This document shows positions 7,119-14,533 of a DNA stretch of 27,401 bases, piece after piece. Position 1 is the stretch's first letter, and each line of letters begins with the position of its first letter. The DNA is from a virus. The stretch covers positions 1-27,401 of the IMG/VR virus record IMGVR_UViG_3300005253_000115; one strand, written 5' to 3'. Under the pieces are notes generated by a model. The model did not search any database. It was not told the origin of the DNA and was given only the letters and a program-made list of their open reading frames with translations. The position numbers were made by a program, and so were the translations under genes.

Positions 7119-7720
7119 TGAAAAATAATAAAAATGAATTTGATATAATGGCTGATGATATTTCAGGAAAAACAGAAGAAAATACCAAAGAACAAAAAAC
7201 AAAAAAACTTACTAAACAAAAACCAGAACAAAAAGAAGAAACAAAACCAGAGAAAACAGCGATAAATCCAGAAAAAGAGGAATTGTTGGATGGTAGATAC
7301 AGAACCGATAGTCCAACAAGAAAAGGTAGAAAAGCAATAGGGGGCAGAAATCCCCTACAATTTGAAAAAAGACCGGGCTTTCACCGCAGAGTGTTTAATG
7401 ACACAGAAGACAGAATAGCCCAAGCCGAAGAAAGTGGATACAGAATTGTAACAGAGAAAACTAAAGGTGGCGATGATAGAGCTGGTGCAGATTCACAGCA
7501 AGCGACACCTGTTGTACGGTCTGTTGGCGCTGGAATGAAAGGCGTATTAATGGAAGAACCGGAAGAGTTCTATAACGAAGACCAGAGAAAAAAGCAGGAA
7601 CAAGTTGATATTGGTGAAGCAGATATACTTAGAACAGGAACTACTCCCGGCCTTATGCAGAAAGGCCAACAGGTTATGGGTGATGGGGCATATGGTGATG
7701 GGTTAAAAATTAAACGATAA
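7118..7720 (+). CDS. Hypothetical head-region protein
   Basis: This 200-residue protein overlaps the previous stop by one base (TAATG). The first 60 residues are Lys/Glu/Gln-rich and look disordered. A conserved-looking core, R-P-G-F-H-R-R-V-F-N-D-T-E-D-R-I-A-Q-A-E-E-S-G-Y, follows at about residues 84-107. The Gly-rich tail ends in K-I-K-R. Similar R-P-G-x-H-R-R cores occur in uncharacterised proteins next to capsid genes of other podoviruses. It may be a minor virion protein; no activity can be assigned. Confidence 0.75.
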   Translation: MKNNKNEFDIMADDISGKTEENTKEQKTKKLTKQKPEQKEETKPEKTAINPEKEELLDGRYRTDSPTRKGRKAIGGRNPLQFEKRPGFHRRVFNDTEDRIAQAEESGYRIVTEKTKGGDDRAGADSQQATPVVRSVGAGMKGVLMEEPEEFYNEDQRKKQEQVDIGEADILRTGTTPGLMQKGQQVMGDGAYGDGLKIKR

Positions 7721-7746
7721 TTTATAAATGGCAATAAGGAGTAAAA

Positions 7747-8319
7747 ATGGCTAATAATGATGCTCCTCATGGGTTTACACCCATTAAGCATTTAAGTGGA
7801 GCGCCTTATAGTGGGCAGGCAAATAAATACAATATTGCTTCTGATTATAGCACTGCATTGTATATAGGCGATATTGTTAAACTTGCCGGTTCTGCCGATA
7901 CCAGAGGTGTGCCAACAATCGAAAGAGCAGCTGCAACCGATTTACCAGTAGGTGTTATTACAGCCTTTGAACCGAAACCGGAATCTGGACTTGACCAGAA
8001 GTATAGTCCAGCTGATGAAGTCGGTTATGCTTGGGTTTGCGATGACCCTAATGTAATCATGCGCGCTCAGGAGGATGGTACACTTACCGCAGGTGATATA
8101 GGTTTGAACACCAAACCTACGACAACTGCTGGTAGTATCGTAACCGGTATATCTGGCGAAGAACTTGATTATTCCGAAGCCGGTTCAACGAATACCTTGA
8201 TGTTTAAAATTCTTCGGCTTTATGATGCCGAGGATAATGAAATTGGCGCCGATTCTGAGTGTGAATGTAAGTTCAATGTTCATGCTTATTCAACAGAAAC
8301 TGGCACAACCGCGACCTAA
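7747..8319 (+). CDS. Putative capsid decoration or stabilising protein
   Basis: This 190-residue protein is rich in small, Thr and acidic residues and looks all-beta. The N terminus, M-A-N-N-D-A-P-H-G-F-T-P-I-K-H-L-S-G, and the Y-I-G-D-I-V-K-L-A-G strand are typical of small head proteins coded directly upstream of the capsid gene. D-L-P-V-G-V-I-T-A-F and V-I-M-R-A-Q suggest a barrel. The start has AAGGAG upstream. The role as an outer-surface decoration protein is inferred from position and fold-like pattern. Confidence 0.72.
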   Translation: MANNDAPHGFTPIKHLSGAPYSGQANKYNIASDYSTALYIGDIVKLAGSADTRGVPTIERAAATDLPVGVITAFEPKPESGLDQKYSPADEVGYAWVCDDPNVIMRAQEDGTLTAGDIGLNTKPTTTAGSIVTGISGEELDYSEAGSTNTLMFKILRLYDAEDNEIGADSECECKFNVHAYSTETGTTAT

Positions 8320-8340
8320 TAGCAATGAAAGGAGTTTATA

Positions 8341-9252
8341 ATGGCTCCCATTTCGACTGGTAGTTTTCCTAAATTGCTATGGCCCGGTATCAAGAATATT
8401 TACGGTCTGGCATATAAGGAACATAAGGCAGAATATCCCGATATATATGATTTAACCACATCCGATAAAGCTTTTGAGGAAGTTGTCGGTGTGACAGGTT
8501 TTGGTCTTGCACCTGTGAAAACGCAAGCCGGTGCTGTAGCTTATGACACAGCTACCCAAGGTTATACTAAGCGATACACCAATGTTACATATGGTTTAGG
8601 ATTTATTATAACCATGGAGATGTACGAAGATAATCAGTACGCTCAATTCTCATTGACAAGGGCAACAGCTCTTGCGTTCTCTATGAGACAAACTAAAGAA
8701 ACAGTTTCCGCCAATGTGCTTAATAGAGGTTTTAACGCTAACTATGCACAGCCTGACGGTAAGGCACTTTTAGCGACCGACCATGTTAAAATCACTGGTG
8801 GATCATGGTCAAATGAATTAACTACCCCTGCAGATTTATCCGAAGCAGCTTTGGAACAAGCATGTATTGATATTGGCAAGTTTACAAACGACAGAGGAAT
8901 GAAAATCGCTGTCCGGCCAATGACTTTGATTGTTCCCGTTGATCAGGAATTTAATGCAGAACGAATCCTGCTTACTACTCTTACTCCCGGTAGCGCCAAC
9001 AACGCTATTAATGTGATAAGAGCAAGAAACAAGATTCCTAACGGTGTAAAAGTTAATCATTATCTGACCGATACCGATGCCTGGTTCATCAAAACCAATT
9101 GTCCTATTGGCATGACTTATCAAGAAAGACGAGCAGATAAGTTTGCTATGGACAATGATTTTGACACCGAAAACGGTAAATACAAAGCAACCGCTCGTTA
9201 TGCGGTCGGTTGTTCTGATGAACGTGGAATCTTCGGATCGCCGGGCGCCTAA
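8341..9252 (+). CDS. Major capsid protein (Mu gpT / HK97-fold type)
   Basis: This 303-residue protein forms the shell. Recognisable features are Y-G-L-G-F-I-I-T-M-E-M-Y-E-D-N near residue 85, the helix A-F-S-M-R-Q-T-K-E-T-V-S-A-N-V-L-N-R-G-F, A-L-L-A-T-D-H at about 141, P-M-T-L-I-V-P-V-D-Q-E-F and D-T-D-A-W-F-I-K-T. These match the order seen in Mu gpT-like capsid proteins with the HK97 fold. AAAGGAG gives a strong start, and the codon choice looks more GC-rich than in neighbouring genes, consistent with high expression. No protease gene or delta domain is visible, so the shell probably uses the separate scaffold upstream. Confidence 0.88.
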   Translation: MAPISTGSFPKLLWPGIKNIYGLAYKEHKAEYPDIYDLTTSDKAFEEVVGVTGFGLAPVKTQAGAVAYDTATQGYTKRYTNVTYGLGFIITMEMYEDNQYAQFSLTRATALAFSMRQTKETVSANVLNRGFNANYAQPDGKALLATDHVKITGGSWSNELTTPADLSEAALEQACIDIGKFTNDRGMKIAVRPMTLIVPVDQEFNAERILLTTLTPGSANNAINVIRARNKIPNGVKVNHYLTDTDAWFIKTNCPIGMTYQERRADKFAMDNDFDTENGKYKATARYAVGCSDERGIFGSPGA

Positions 9253-9271
9253 ATTTAATAAAGATGCTGGT

Positions 9272-9293
9272 GGGCGACTTAACCCGGTCGCCT
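9272..9293 (+). terminator. Possible stem-loop terminator or attenuator after the capsid gene
   Basis: The stem GGCGAC/GTCGCC (9273-9278 with 9287-9292) has an eight-base loop and can add a flanking G-T pair. The following sequence, TACTGCTTCTTAT, is only moderately T-rich, so termination would be partial. It lies between the highly expressed capsid gene and the beta-helix gene, where phages often lower expression. Confidence 0.45.
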
Positions 9294-9319
9294 ACTGCTT
9301 CTTATAAAGGAGTGATGAA

Positions 9320-10279
9320 ATGGGTGATCTCACAAGTTTTCCCAACGGTATATTGAGCATGGGCGTTCCTGTTATTAATTCTTTAGGGATAGGCAATGTA
9401 TACCATGTTGTTAAATCAACCGAATCATTTTATGGTGATTTCGACAAAAATAGAAAAACGAGATATTCTGACGGTTCTCAAAATCTTCATACGACTATTC
9501 AAGCTGCGCTTGATGCTACTGTTGAGTGTCGTAATGATTATGTAGTAGTCTACCCAAGTAATTCAGACTATGATATTACCGCAGCTTTAACTATGAGCAA
9601 GAAGTCCGTACATTTGGTTTGTCCGGCAGGATTAGGTTATGAAATAGGAGCGAACAACTCCTGTAGAATCGAACAAACAACTGCTGCCACGGCTATTATT
9701 GCTGTTAGTGATGCCGCGGTTGAAATAGCTGGTTTCTACCTAAAACCCTATATCGGAATCGCACACATTACTTTTGCTGCAACATCATATGCACCCAATG
9801 TACATCATAATTACATACCGTTGAAGTGGACATCTTCAAACGCAGCCGCTTTCGCAGGATCGGGTGATGCCTGTGCATGGGGTAATATTGAGAAAAACTA
9901 CTTCATCTCACAATCCGGTAATAGCCAAACATGCGCAGCTATCATAACTATTGGAGCTAGCGCAACTGGTGCGAATGTAAGTTATAATCAGTTCACGATA
10001 GGTGACGGTAACACTGCAACAATCTGTATTTCAAATGGTGCTGTTAAGGGTAATACAAACTTTAACATTTTTTCAGAGGCAGGCGGTAGCGGTGCAGTCA
10101 ACGGTGGAACAATAACCAAGTGTTACACTATTCATGTTTCGGGATGTGCAATCGGAAATCGTGGTGCTGTTAGCACTGGCAAGATGGGTAGTGGCGGAAC
10201 CACACTTAAATCGTATTCTGAGAACTACGGTGGTTACATAGCTAATACAGGCACTACAAATGGTTCTGTCGAATCATAA
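9320..10279 (+). CDS. Beta-helix virion protein (head or tail fibre-like)
   Basis: This 319-residue protein opens with G-D-L-T-S-F-P-N-G-I-L-S-M-G-V-P-V-I, an N-terminal motif shared by virion proteins of this kind. It continues into T-I-Q-A-A-L-D-A-T and repeating short strands rich in Asn, Gly, Ala and Ser (V-H-L-V-C-P-A-G, V-E-I-A-G-F-Y-L, A-N-V-S-Y-N-Q-F, V-K-G-N-T-N-F-N-I-F). That pattern fits a right-handed parallel beta-helix of the pectate-lyase type, common in phage fibres and spikes. No catalytic residues are evident. Its position after the capsid gene suggests a surface fibre. Confidence 0.72.
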   Translation: MGDLTSFPNGILSMGVPVINSLGIGNVYHVVKSTESFYGDFDKNRKTRYSDGSQNLHTTIQAALDATVECRNDYVVVYPSNSDYDITAALTMSKKSVHLVCPAGLGYEIGANNSCRIEQTTAATAIIAVSDAAVEIAGFYLKPYIGIAHITFAATSYAPNVHHNYIPLKWTSSNAAAFAGSGDACAWGNIEKNYFISQSGNSQTCAAIITIGASATGANVSYNQFTIGDGNTATICISNGAVKGNTNFNIFSEAGGSGAVNGGTITKCYTIHVSGCAIGNRGAVSTGKMGSGGTTLKSYSENYGGYIANTGTTNGSVES

Positions 10280-10294
10280 AGTAGGTTGAATAAA

Positions 10295-10531
10295 ATGCAG
10301 AAATATAGACTCATGGCGGTGTGTATAAAGTGCGGAGGAGATGGAACATATCCACATCGCTATATAGAACTGGACGGGAGCGTGTATTTTGTCGAAGAAC
10401 CATGCGAATCATGCGAAGGCACAGGCAATTTTTATTTTGGCGATGTTGATGGTGCGCAAGAAATAGACTGGATAAAGAGAAAAATCAATAAAATACTCGT
10501 AGAACTGAATATTCCTGATGATGGTGAATAA
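10295..10531 (+). CDS. Small DnaJ-type zinc-finger protein
   Basis: This 78-residue protein has two motifs of the DnaJ cysteine-rich type: C-I-K-C-G-G-D-G at residues 10-17 and C-E-S-C-E-G-T-G at 37-44. Together they could bind one zinc ion. A helical tail follows (K-R-K-I-N-K-I-L-V-E-L). There is no J domain. The ATG at 10295 is preferred over an upstream in-frame TTG. Small proteins of this kind are frequent in phage operons and their function is unknown; a chaperone-like role is only a guess. Confidence 0.75.
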   Translation: MQKYRLMAVCIKCGGDGTYPHRYIELDGSVYFVEEPCESCEGTGNFYFGDVDGAQEIDWIKRKINKILVELNIPDDGE

Positions 10532-10554
10532 TATATTATATTCCCATAATAATG

Positions 10555-10578
10555 AGGGTAGGCCAAAAAACCTACCCT
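10555..10578 (+). terminator. Stem-loop after the zinc-finger gene
   Basis: This perfect eight-base stem AGGGTAGG/CCTACCCT (10555-10562 with 10571-10578) has a CCAAAAAA loop. It is followed by TATAGAAAAG rather than a T-run, so it may be a weak terminator or an RNA-stabilising 3' end. Confidence 0.5.
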
Positions 10579-10595
10579 TATAGAAAAGAACAGAT

Positions 10596-10859
10596 ATGCC
10601 TTTATATTCGTATCATTGTAACGAACATGGTAATGAAGATGTATATCAAGGAATGAACGATATACATAAAGCCAATTGTCCTACTTGCGGTGAAGAAATG
10701 AAGAGAATATTTTATCCTCTTAATCTTAAATGTGATAAAGCATCGATGGGGAATACAAGGGAAGAATTATTTAATAATCTTGCAATGGATGGGTTTGCAC
10801 ATAAAGATTGGAAGGACCATGATTCTTATTACAAAAAAGCAAAAGGAATACTAGATTAA
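10596..10859 (+). CDS. FmdB-like zinc-ribbon protein
   Basis: This 87-residue protein starts M-P-L-Y-S-Y-H-C, like FmdB-family regulators. It has Cys8 and His11 as the first ligand pair and C-P-T-C at 28-31 as the second, then G-E-E-M-K-R-I-F-Y-P, the family's usual ending of the ribbon. In most relatives the first pair is C-x-x-C; here His replaces the second Cys. The rest is helical. The ribosome binding site is weak. Its function in phages is unknown, and a DNA- or protein-binding role is inferred only from the fold. Confidence 0.8.
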   Translation: MPLYSYHCNEHGNEDVYQGMNDIHKANCPTCGEEMKRIFYPLNLKCDKASMGNTREELFNNLAMDGFAHKDWKDHDSYYKKAKGILD

Positions 10860-10874
10860 AGGAGGTTAGTGAAA

Positions 10875-10985
10875 ATGCCAAGCAAAAAAACCGAAAACAA
10901 AAAACCGATCCAAAAGAAAAAAATGACAGAAAAAGAAAAAGCAGAAAAAAGAGCGGTCGATTATTGGAAATATAAGAATATATAA
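10875..10985 (+). CDS. Lysine-rich 36-residue protein
   Basis: This short gene has a very strong ribosome binding site (AAGGAGG, ten bases upstream). The product is mainly Lys and Glu, with K-M-T-E-K-E-K-A-E-K-R in the centre and D-Y-W-K-Y-K-N-I at the C terminus. It is basic, probably a single charged helix, and could bind nucleic acid or another virion protein. No family was recognised. The strong start and close packing with its neighbours argue that it is real. Confidence 0.65.
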   Translation: MPSKKTENKKPIQKKKMTEKEKAEKRAVDYWKYKNI

Positions 10986-11001
10986 TAAGAAAGGTTATCA
11001 A

Positions 11002-11220
11002 ATGGGAGATAATAACAATAGAAGATTGCCATTCCCGGAAGGAAGAGTTATAACCCCTGAACAGATAAGAGCAGAAAGCTGTATAAAAGAAATTGATATT
11101 GTTATGAAAAAGCATAATTGCAGATTGGTTCCACAAGTGACAATGACTGGTGAGGGTGTAGTTTCTGGCACTACTATAATCATACCAAATAAAAAGAAAA
11201 TAATTGCAAATGGAAACTAA
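11002..11220 (+). CDS. Hypothetical protein (72 aa)
   Basis: This small protein has a helix containing I-R-A-E-S-C-I-K-E-I-D-I-V-M-K-K-H followed by strands C-R-L-V-P-Q-V-T-M and G-T-T-I-I-I-P-N-K. An alpha-then-beta layout of this sort occurs in small uncharacterised phage virion-region proteins. AAAGG upstream supports the ATG at 11002. The next gene begins inside its last codons, so the two are probably translationally coupled. Confidence 0.7.
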   Translation: MGDNNNRRLPFPEGRVITPEQIRAESCIKEIDIVMKKHNCRLVPQVTMTGEGVVSGTTIIIPNKKKIIANGN

Positions 11221-11794
11221 CCTTAGAATAGCAATCGGGCTACCAAGTACGGGGAATATACGGATTGAGACAGCAATCTGCATGCAGGCTTTAGTTGCCA
11301 AAACAACTGAATATTTCAAGAATAATATTGACATAGCGTTTGTATATGCTGTGGGAAGTTACATCCACGAAAACAGAAAAATTATAGCAATGTGTGCCCA
11401 GAAGGAAAAGGCATCACATCTTTTGTATGTCGACACAGACATGACCTTTTCTTCTGATGGACTGATACGTTTACTTGAGCGAAATAAACCAATTGTAGGA
11501 ACTATATATAATAGGCGTCAATTACCATTAAGTCCAATTATTAATTGTAATCCTGCAAAGATGAAAAAAGATGAGATTTTTGAATGCGAAGGTTTGGGTT
11601 TTGGGTTTATGTTAATAGAGAGGCAAGTGTTCGATAAAATAGATCAACCCTGGTTCTTTTACGAAGATGGAGGGGAAGGCAAAAAAATGCTCGGAGAAGA
11701 CATGTGGTTTTGCAGACAAGCATTATTAAAAGGCATTAAGGTATGGTGTGATCCAACCCTGAAGTTAAATCATATCGGCACAACGGTATATTAA
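11210..11794 (+). CDS. GT-A type glycosyltransferase
   Basis: This 194-residue enzyme resembles family 2-like GT-A glycosyltransferases, which move a sugar from a nucleotide sugar to an acceptor. The nucleotide-sugar/metal motif is L-L-Y-V-D-T-D-M-T-F, with Asp75 and Asp77. The acceptor-side motif G-E-D-M-W-F-C-R-Q is at 162-170, and His188 in L-N-H-I-G-T is a likely last metal ligand. It is short for the family but contains all the key motifs. It overlaps the previous gene by 11 bases, and the ATG is preferred over a TTG at 11204. Lying among virion genes, it may modify a virion protein or a host surface; the substrate is unknown. Confidence 0.82.
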   Translation: METNLRIAIGLPSTGNIRIETAICMQALVAKTTEYFKNNIDIAFVYAVGSYIHENRKIIAMCAQKEKASHLLYVDTDMTFSSDGLIRLLERNKPIVGTIYNRRQLPLSPIINCNPAKMKKDEIFECEGLGFGFMLIERQVFDKIDQPWFFYEDGGEGKKMLGEDMWFCRQALLKGIKVWCDPTLKLNHIGTTVY

Positions 11795-11795
11795 A

Positions 11796-12545
11796 ATGAA
11801 AGAAGATACAAAAATCTGTAAAAAATGTAAGATTGAAAAACCATTAAGTGAGTTTTATTTTAGAAAAGATAATAATGGTTATAGAAATGAATGTAAAATA
11901 TGTTTTATAAAAATTAGAAAAGAATATAGAGAAAAATACCTTTATAAATCAAAAGAAATAGCACATAAAAGTTATTTAAAAAGATATAAAGAAAATCCTG
12001 AAAAAATAAAAGCAGAAAGATATAATAACCTTAAAAATTGGAGAGAGAATAACCTAGAGAAAGTTCTTGCTCAAGGTAAAAAATGGAGGGAGGAAAATCC
12101 CGAAAAGTCTCGCATTAAATGCCAAAAATGTAGGGAAAAAAATCCTAAAAATTTTAAAATAAGTGCACATAAAAGTTATTTAAAAAATAGATTAAGTTCA
12201 CAATACAGGTTAAATTGTTCAATAGCGCAAGGATTACGACATTCATTAAATAAAAATAGTGGAAGTAAAAACGATAGACACTGGGAAGGTTTGGTTGGCT
12301 TTACAATTAAAGAGTTAAAGAAACACCTTGAAAAACAATTTGCCGAGGGTATGAGTTGGAAGAATTATGGTGATTGGGAAATTGACCATATCATCCCTTT
12401 ATCAGCACATAATTTTAGCGATGTAAACCACATAGATTTTAAGCGAGCTTGGAGTTTAGATAATTTACAACCAATGTGGAAAATAGAAAATTTGCAAAAA
12501 AGTAATAAACTCGAACAATCATTCCAGCCAAGTTTGGCAATATAA
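11796..12545 (+). CDS. Free-standing HNH homing endonuclease
   Basis: This 249-residue protein has an N-terminal zinc knuckle (Cys8, Cys11, Cys33, Cys36), a long Lys/Glu-rich spacer with repeated E-N-P-E-K patterns, and a C-terminal HNH domain. That domain reads W-E-I-D-H-I-I-P-L-S, then N-H-I-D-F-K-R-A-W-S-L-D-N-L-Q-P-M-W, then E-N-L-Q-K-S-N-K-L. It starts one base after the glycosyltransferase stop with little ribosome binding site and is more AT-rich than its neighbours, as expected for a mobile gene dropped between essential genes. Its last codons resemble two remnants elsewhere in the window. Confidence 0.9.
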   Translation: MKEDTKICKKCKIEKPLSEFYFRKDNNGYRNECKICFIKIRKEYREKYLYKSKEIAHKSYLKRYKENPEKIKAERYNNLKNWRENNLEKVLAQGKKWREENPEKSRIKCQKCREKNPKNFKISAHKSYLKNRLSSQYRLNCSIAQGLRHSLNKNSGSKNDRHWEGLVGFTIKELKKHLEKQFAEGMSWKNYGDWEIDHIIPLSAHNFSDVNHIDFKRAWSLDNLQPMWKIENLQKSNKLEQSFQPSLAI

Positions 12546-12557
12546 TAAGGAGGAATT

Positions 12558-13187
12558 ATGACACCTAAAAAAATTACGCTTACTGCCCTTGCCTTAGTCC
12601 GTAATGGAATATCTGTAGCTGAAACAATGTCAGGATCAGGGGATATGGCAATTACAGGTGCGTATGCTACAGATGGAGTTGGGATTTTAGATATTCCTCG
12701 CCATATAGGCATTTATGCTGCTGGCAATGAATCAGGAAAAACATTTACAGTCTATGGAACTGATCGTAACGGTGCAGTAATATCTGAATCAATCACAGGG
12801 CCGAATGCTACGACTGTAAATGGAAGTAAAAATTTTAAAACAGTTACACGGGTAGCTGTAGATGCTGCTACTGCTGGTGATGTAGAAGTAGGTACAACCA
12901 ATCAATTCGATTCCCAGATAGTTCCTGTCGACAGTTATAAGGACAATATAAGTTACAATGTTAGTCTATCATCTGATAAAGATTTAACTTATGAGTTCGA
13001 GTATACATTATCTGATATACTTGCGAGCGGGTTTGTTGAAGCTGATGCAGTATGGTTCTCTGATTTAGGGCCAAAAACTGTTAATTCTGTTTCTGGCTCA
13101 ATAACACCGTTCAGAGCATGTAGATTGGTAATAACTAATTATGTTGCTGGCACGATTACATGGAATATTGTAACGGCTAGGACTTAA
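12558..13187 (+). CDS. Beta-rich phage virion protein
   Basis: This 209-residue protein looks all-beta, rich in Thr, Val, Gly and Ser. The V-Y-G-T-D-R-N-G-A-V-I-S-E-S-I-T-G-P segment and the later F-K-T-V-T-R-V-A-V-D form a module frequently seen in structural proteins between the capsid and neck genes of podoviruses. The ATG has AGGAGG nearby. It may be a minor head or fibre component. No enzymatic motif is present. Confidence 0.7.
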   Translation: MTPKKITLTALALVRNGISVAETMSGSGDMAITGAYATDGVGILDIPRHIGIYAAGNESGKTFTVYGTDRNGAVISESITGPNATTVNGSKNFKTVTRVAVDAATAGDVEVGTTNQFDSQIVPVDSYKDNISYNVSLSSDKDLTYEFEYTLSDILASGFVEADAVWFSDLGPKTVNSVSGSITPFRACRLVITNYVAGTITWNIVTART

Positions 13188-13189
13188 TA

Positions 13190-13219
13190 ATGCCTATTCA
13201 GCCAAGTCTAGCATTATAA
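13190..13219 (+). pseudogene. Probable 3'-end scar of an HNH endonuclease gene
   Basis: The codons I-Q-P-S-L-A-L-stop (13196-13219) match the last codons F-Q-P-S-L-A-I-stop of the HNH gene ending at 12545. At DNA level 21 of 25 aligned positions agree with one gap. Nothing else of the gene remains, and no structural gene is interrupted. The match is short and therefore tentative. Confidence 0.45.
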
Positions 13220-13290
13220 GAATTTAGAGAACTCTCGCAGAACAAGAAAATATCCCCAATACAATATAATAGAGAATACTGAGGTTAATA

Positions 13291-13533
13291 ATGACTACAT
13301 ACATCCCGGGGGAACCTTGGTTTTTATGTGAAATTTGTGGGTTCCGTAGACGAAGAAGCCAAATTAGAAAGAATTGGAAGAATCAGAAAGTATGTGCGGA
13401 TACCTGTTATGAGCCAAAACACCCGCAGCTCTCAATAAGAGCTGTAAAAGAAACTATAGCTGTAAGGGAAGCACGCCCTGAAGGGGAAGATGTTTATCTC
13501 GAACCGGGCGATGTTACGCCAGATAGCCTTTGA
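13291..13533 (+). CDS. Conserved phage CxxC (zinc-finger-like) protein
   Basis: This 80-residue protein has the pattern W-F-L-C-E-I-C-G-F at residues 10-18, then R-K-N-W-K-N-Q-K-V-C-A-D-T-C-Y-E-P-K-H-P-Q. The end is A-R-P-E-G-E-D. This is a widespread small phage protein usually found near neck genes and probably binding zinc through Cys13, Cys16, Cys35 and Cys39. In most relatives the second pair is spaced as C-x-x-C; here there are three residues between the cysteines. Its function is unknown. Confidence 0.8.
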   Translation: MTTYIPGEPWFLCEICGFRRRRSQIRKNWKNQKVCADTCYEPKHPQLSIRAVKETIAVREARPEGEDVYLEPGDVTPDSL

Positions 13534-13578
13534 TGCAGAGAAATTGCCAAGTCTGTCTTTTTAATAAAGGATTATAAT

Positions 13579-14532
13579 ATGACTACTTCAGGCTCATATA
13601 CTTTAACCGCGAACAGGAATTCAATTATTAATGGGGCTTATCGTTTGCTTGGATTTAATGAGAAACATGGAATAATGCCAGCCGACAAAATTATTGATGC
13701 GAGTGAAACGCTTAATATGATGGGAAAAGCATGGCAAGCAGAAGGTATAGGGATGTGGTTGAATAAGGATGCCACTTTGTTCCTTCAAACCGATACAGAG
13801 AGTTTCACTATTGGGCCTACTGGAAGTCATGCGACACTTACACCGTATAGCACAGAGATTGCCGCAGACGCTGATTCCGGTGCTTCTACCATAACGGTTG
13901 ATTCTGACGATGATATTACGAATGGCGATTACATAGGAATTGAGCTTGATGATAACAGTTTTCAATGGACAACAGTAAATGGAACACCTTCAAGTGATGT
14001 TGTAACACTTACTGATGTATTGACTGGCGATACATCCGAAAACAATTATGTAGTTAATTATACGACCAAAATGCAAAGGCCGCTTGAAATAATAGAGGCT
14101 AGAATTCGAAACAGTTCGGATGAAGATGTTGTTTTGGAAATAGTTTCAAGAACTGAATATATGATGTTAACAGATAAGGATTCTGCAGGGATACCAAATA
14201 CAATCTATTATGATCCACAGTTGACGAATGGAGTTATGTATGTTTGGCAGGTAACGAATGATGTTAATAATAGAATAGTGTTTACTGCTAAATATCCGAT
14301 TGAAATATATGATGCTTTTGACGATTCAACACCATTTCCTGATGAATGGTTTCTTACTTTGAAATATAATTTAGCTGTATTGATGATGCCTGAATATATA
14401 ACATCACAAAACCTGTCAATAGCACATATTAATACGCTGACGAATAGAGCTGAAGAGTTAAAGCAAACTGTCCAATCTTTCGATGCTTCTTATACTTCTG
14501 CTCAATTTGTGCCTAATATAAGGGGTTTTTGA
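13579..14532 (+). CDS. P22 gp4-like head-to-tail adaptor
   Basis: This 317-residue protein belongs with the packaged-DNA stabilising and tail accessory factors that dock under the portal. The N-terminal helical part is typical: I-I-N-G-A-Y-R-L-L-G-F and A-S-E-T-L-N-M-M-G-K-A-W-Q-A-E-G-I-G-M-W-L. It is followed by F-T-I-G-P-T-G. A beta domain is inserted at about residues 93-160 (A-S-T-I-T-V-D-S-D-D-D-I-T-N-G-D-Y-I), making it about twice as long as P22 gp4 (166 residues). It continues with E-I-V-S-R-T-E-Y-M-M-L and ends in a helical segment. AAAGGA precedes the ATG. Confidence 0.82.
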   Translation: MTTSGSYTLTANRNSIINGAYRLLGFNEKHGIMPADKIIDASETLNMMGKAWQAEGIGMWLNKDATLFLQTDTESFTIGPTGSHATLTPYSTEIAADADSGASTITVDSDDDITNGDYIGIELDDNSFQWTTVNGTPSSDVVTLTDVLTGDTSENNYVVNYTTKMQRPLEIIEARIRNSSDEDVVLEIVSRTEYMMLTDKDSAGIPNTIYYDPQLTNGVMYVWQVTNDVNNRIVFTAKYPIEIYDAFDDSTPFPDEWFLTLKYNLAVLMMPEYITSQNLSIAHINTLTNRAEELKQTVQSFDASYTSAQFVPNIRGF

Positions 14533-14533
14533 T

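Noticed and set aside
13190-13219. A nine-codon gene M-P-I-Q-P-S-L-A-L
   Set aside because: There is no ribosome binding site, and its similarity to the HNH gene end explains it better.
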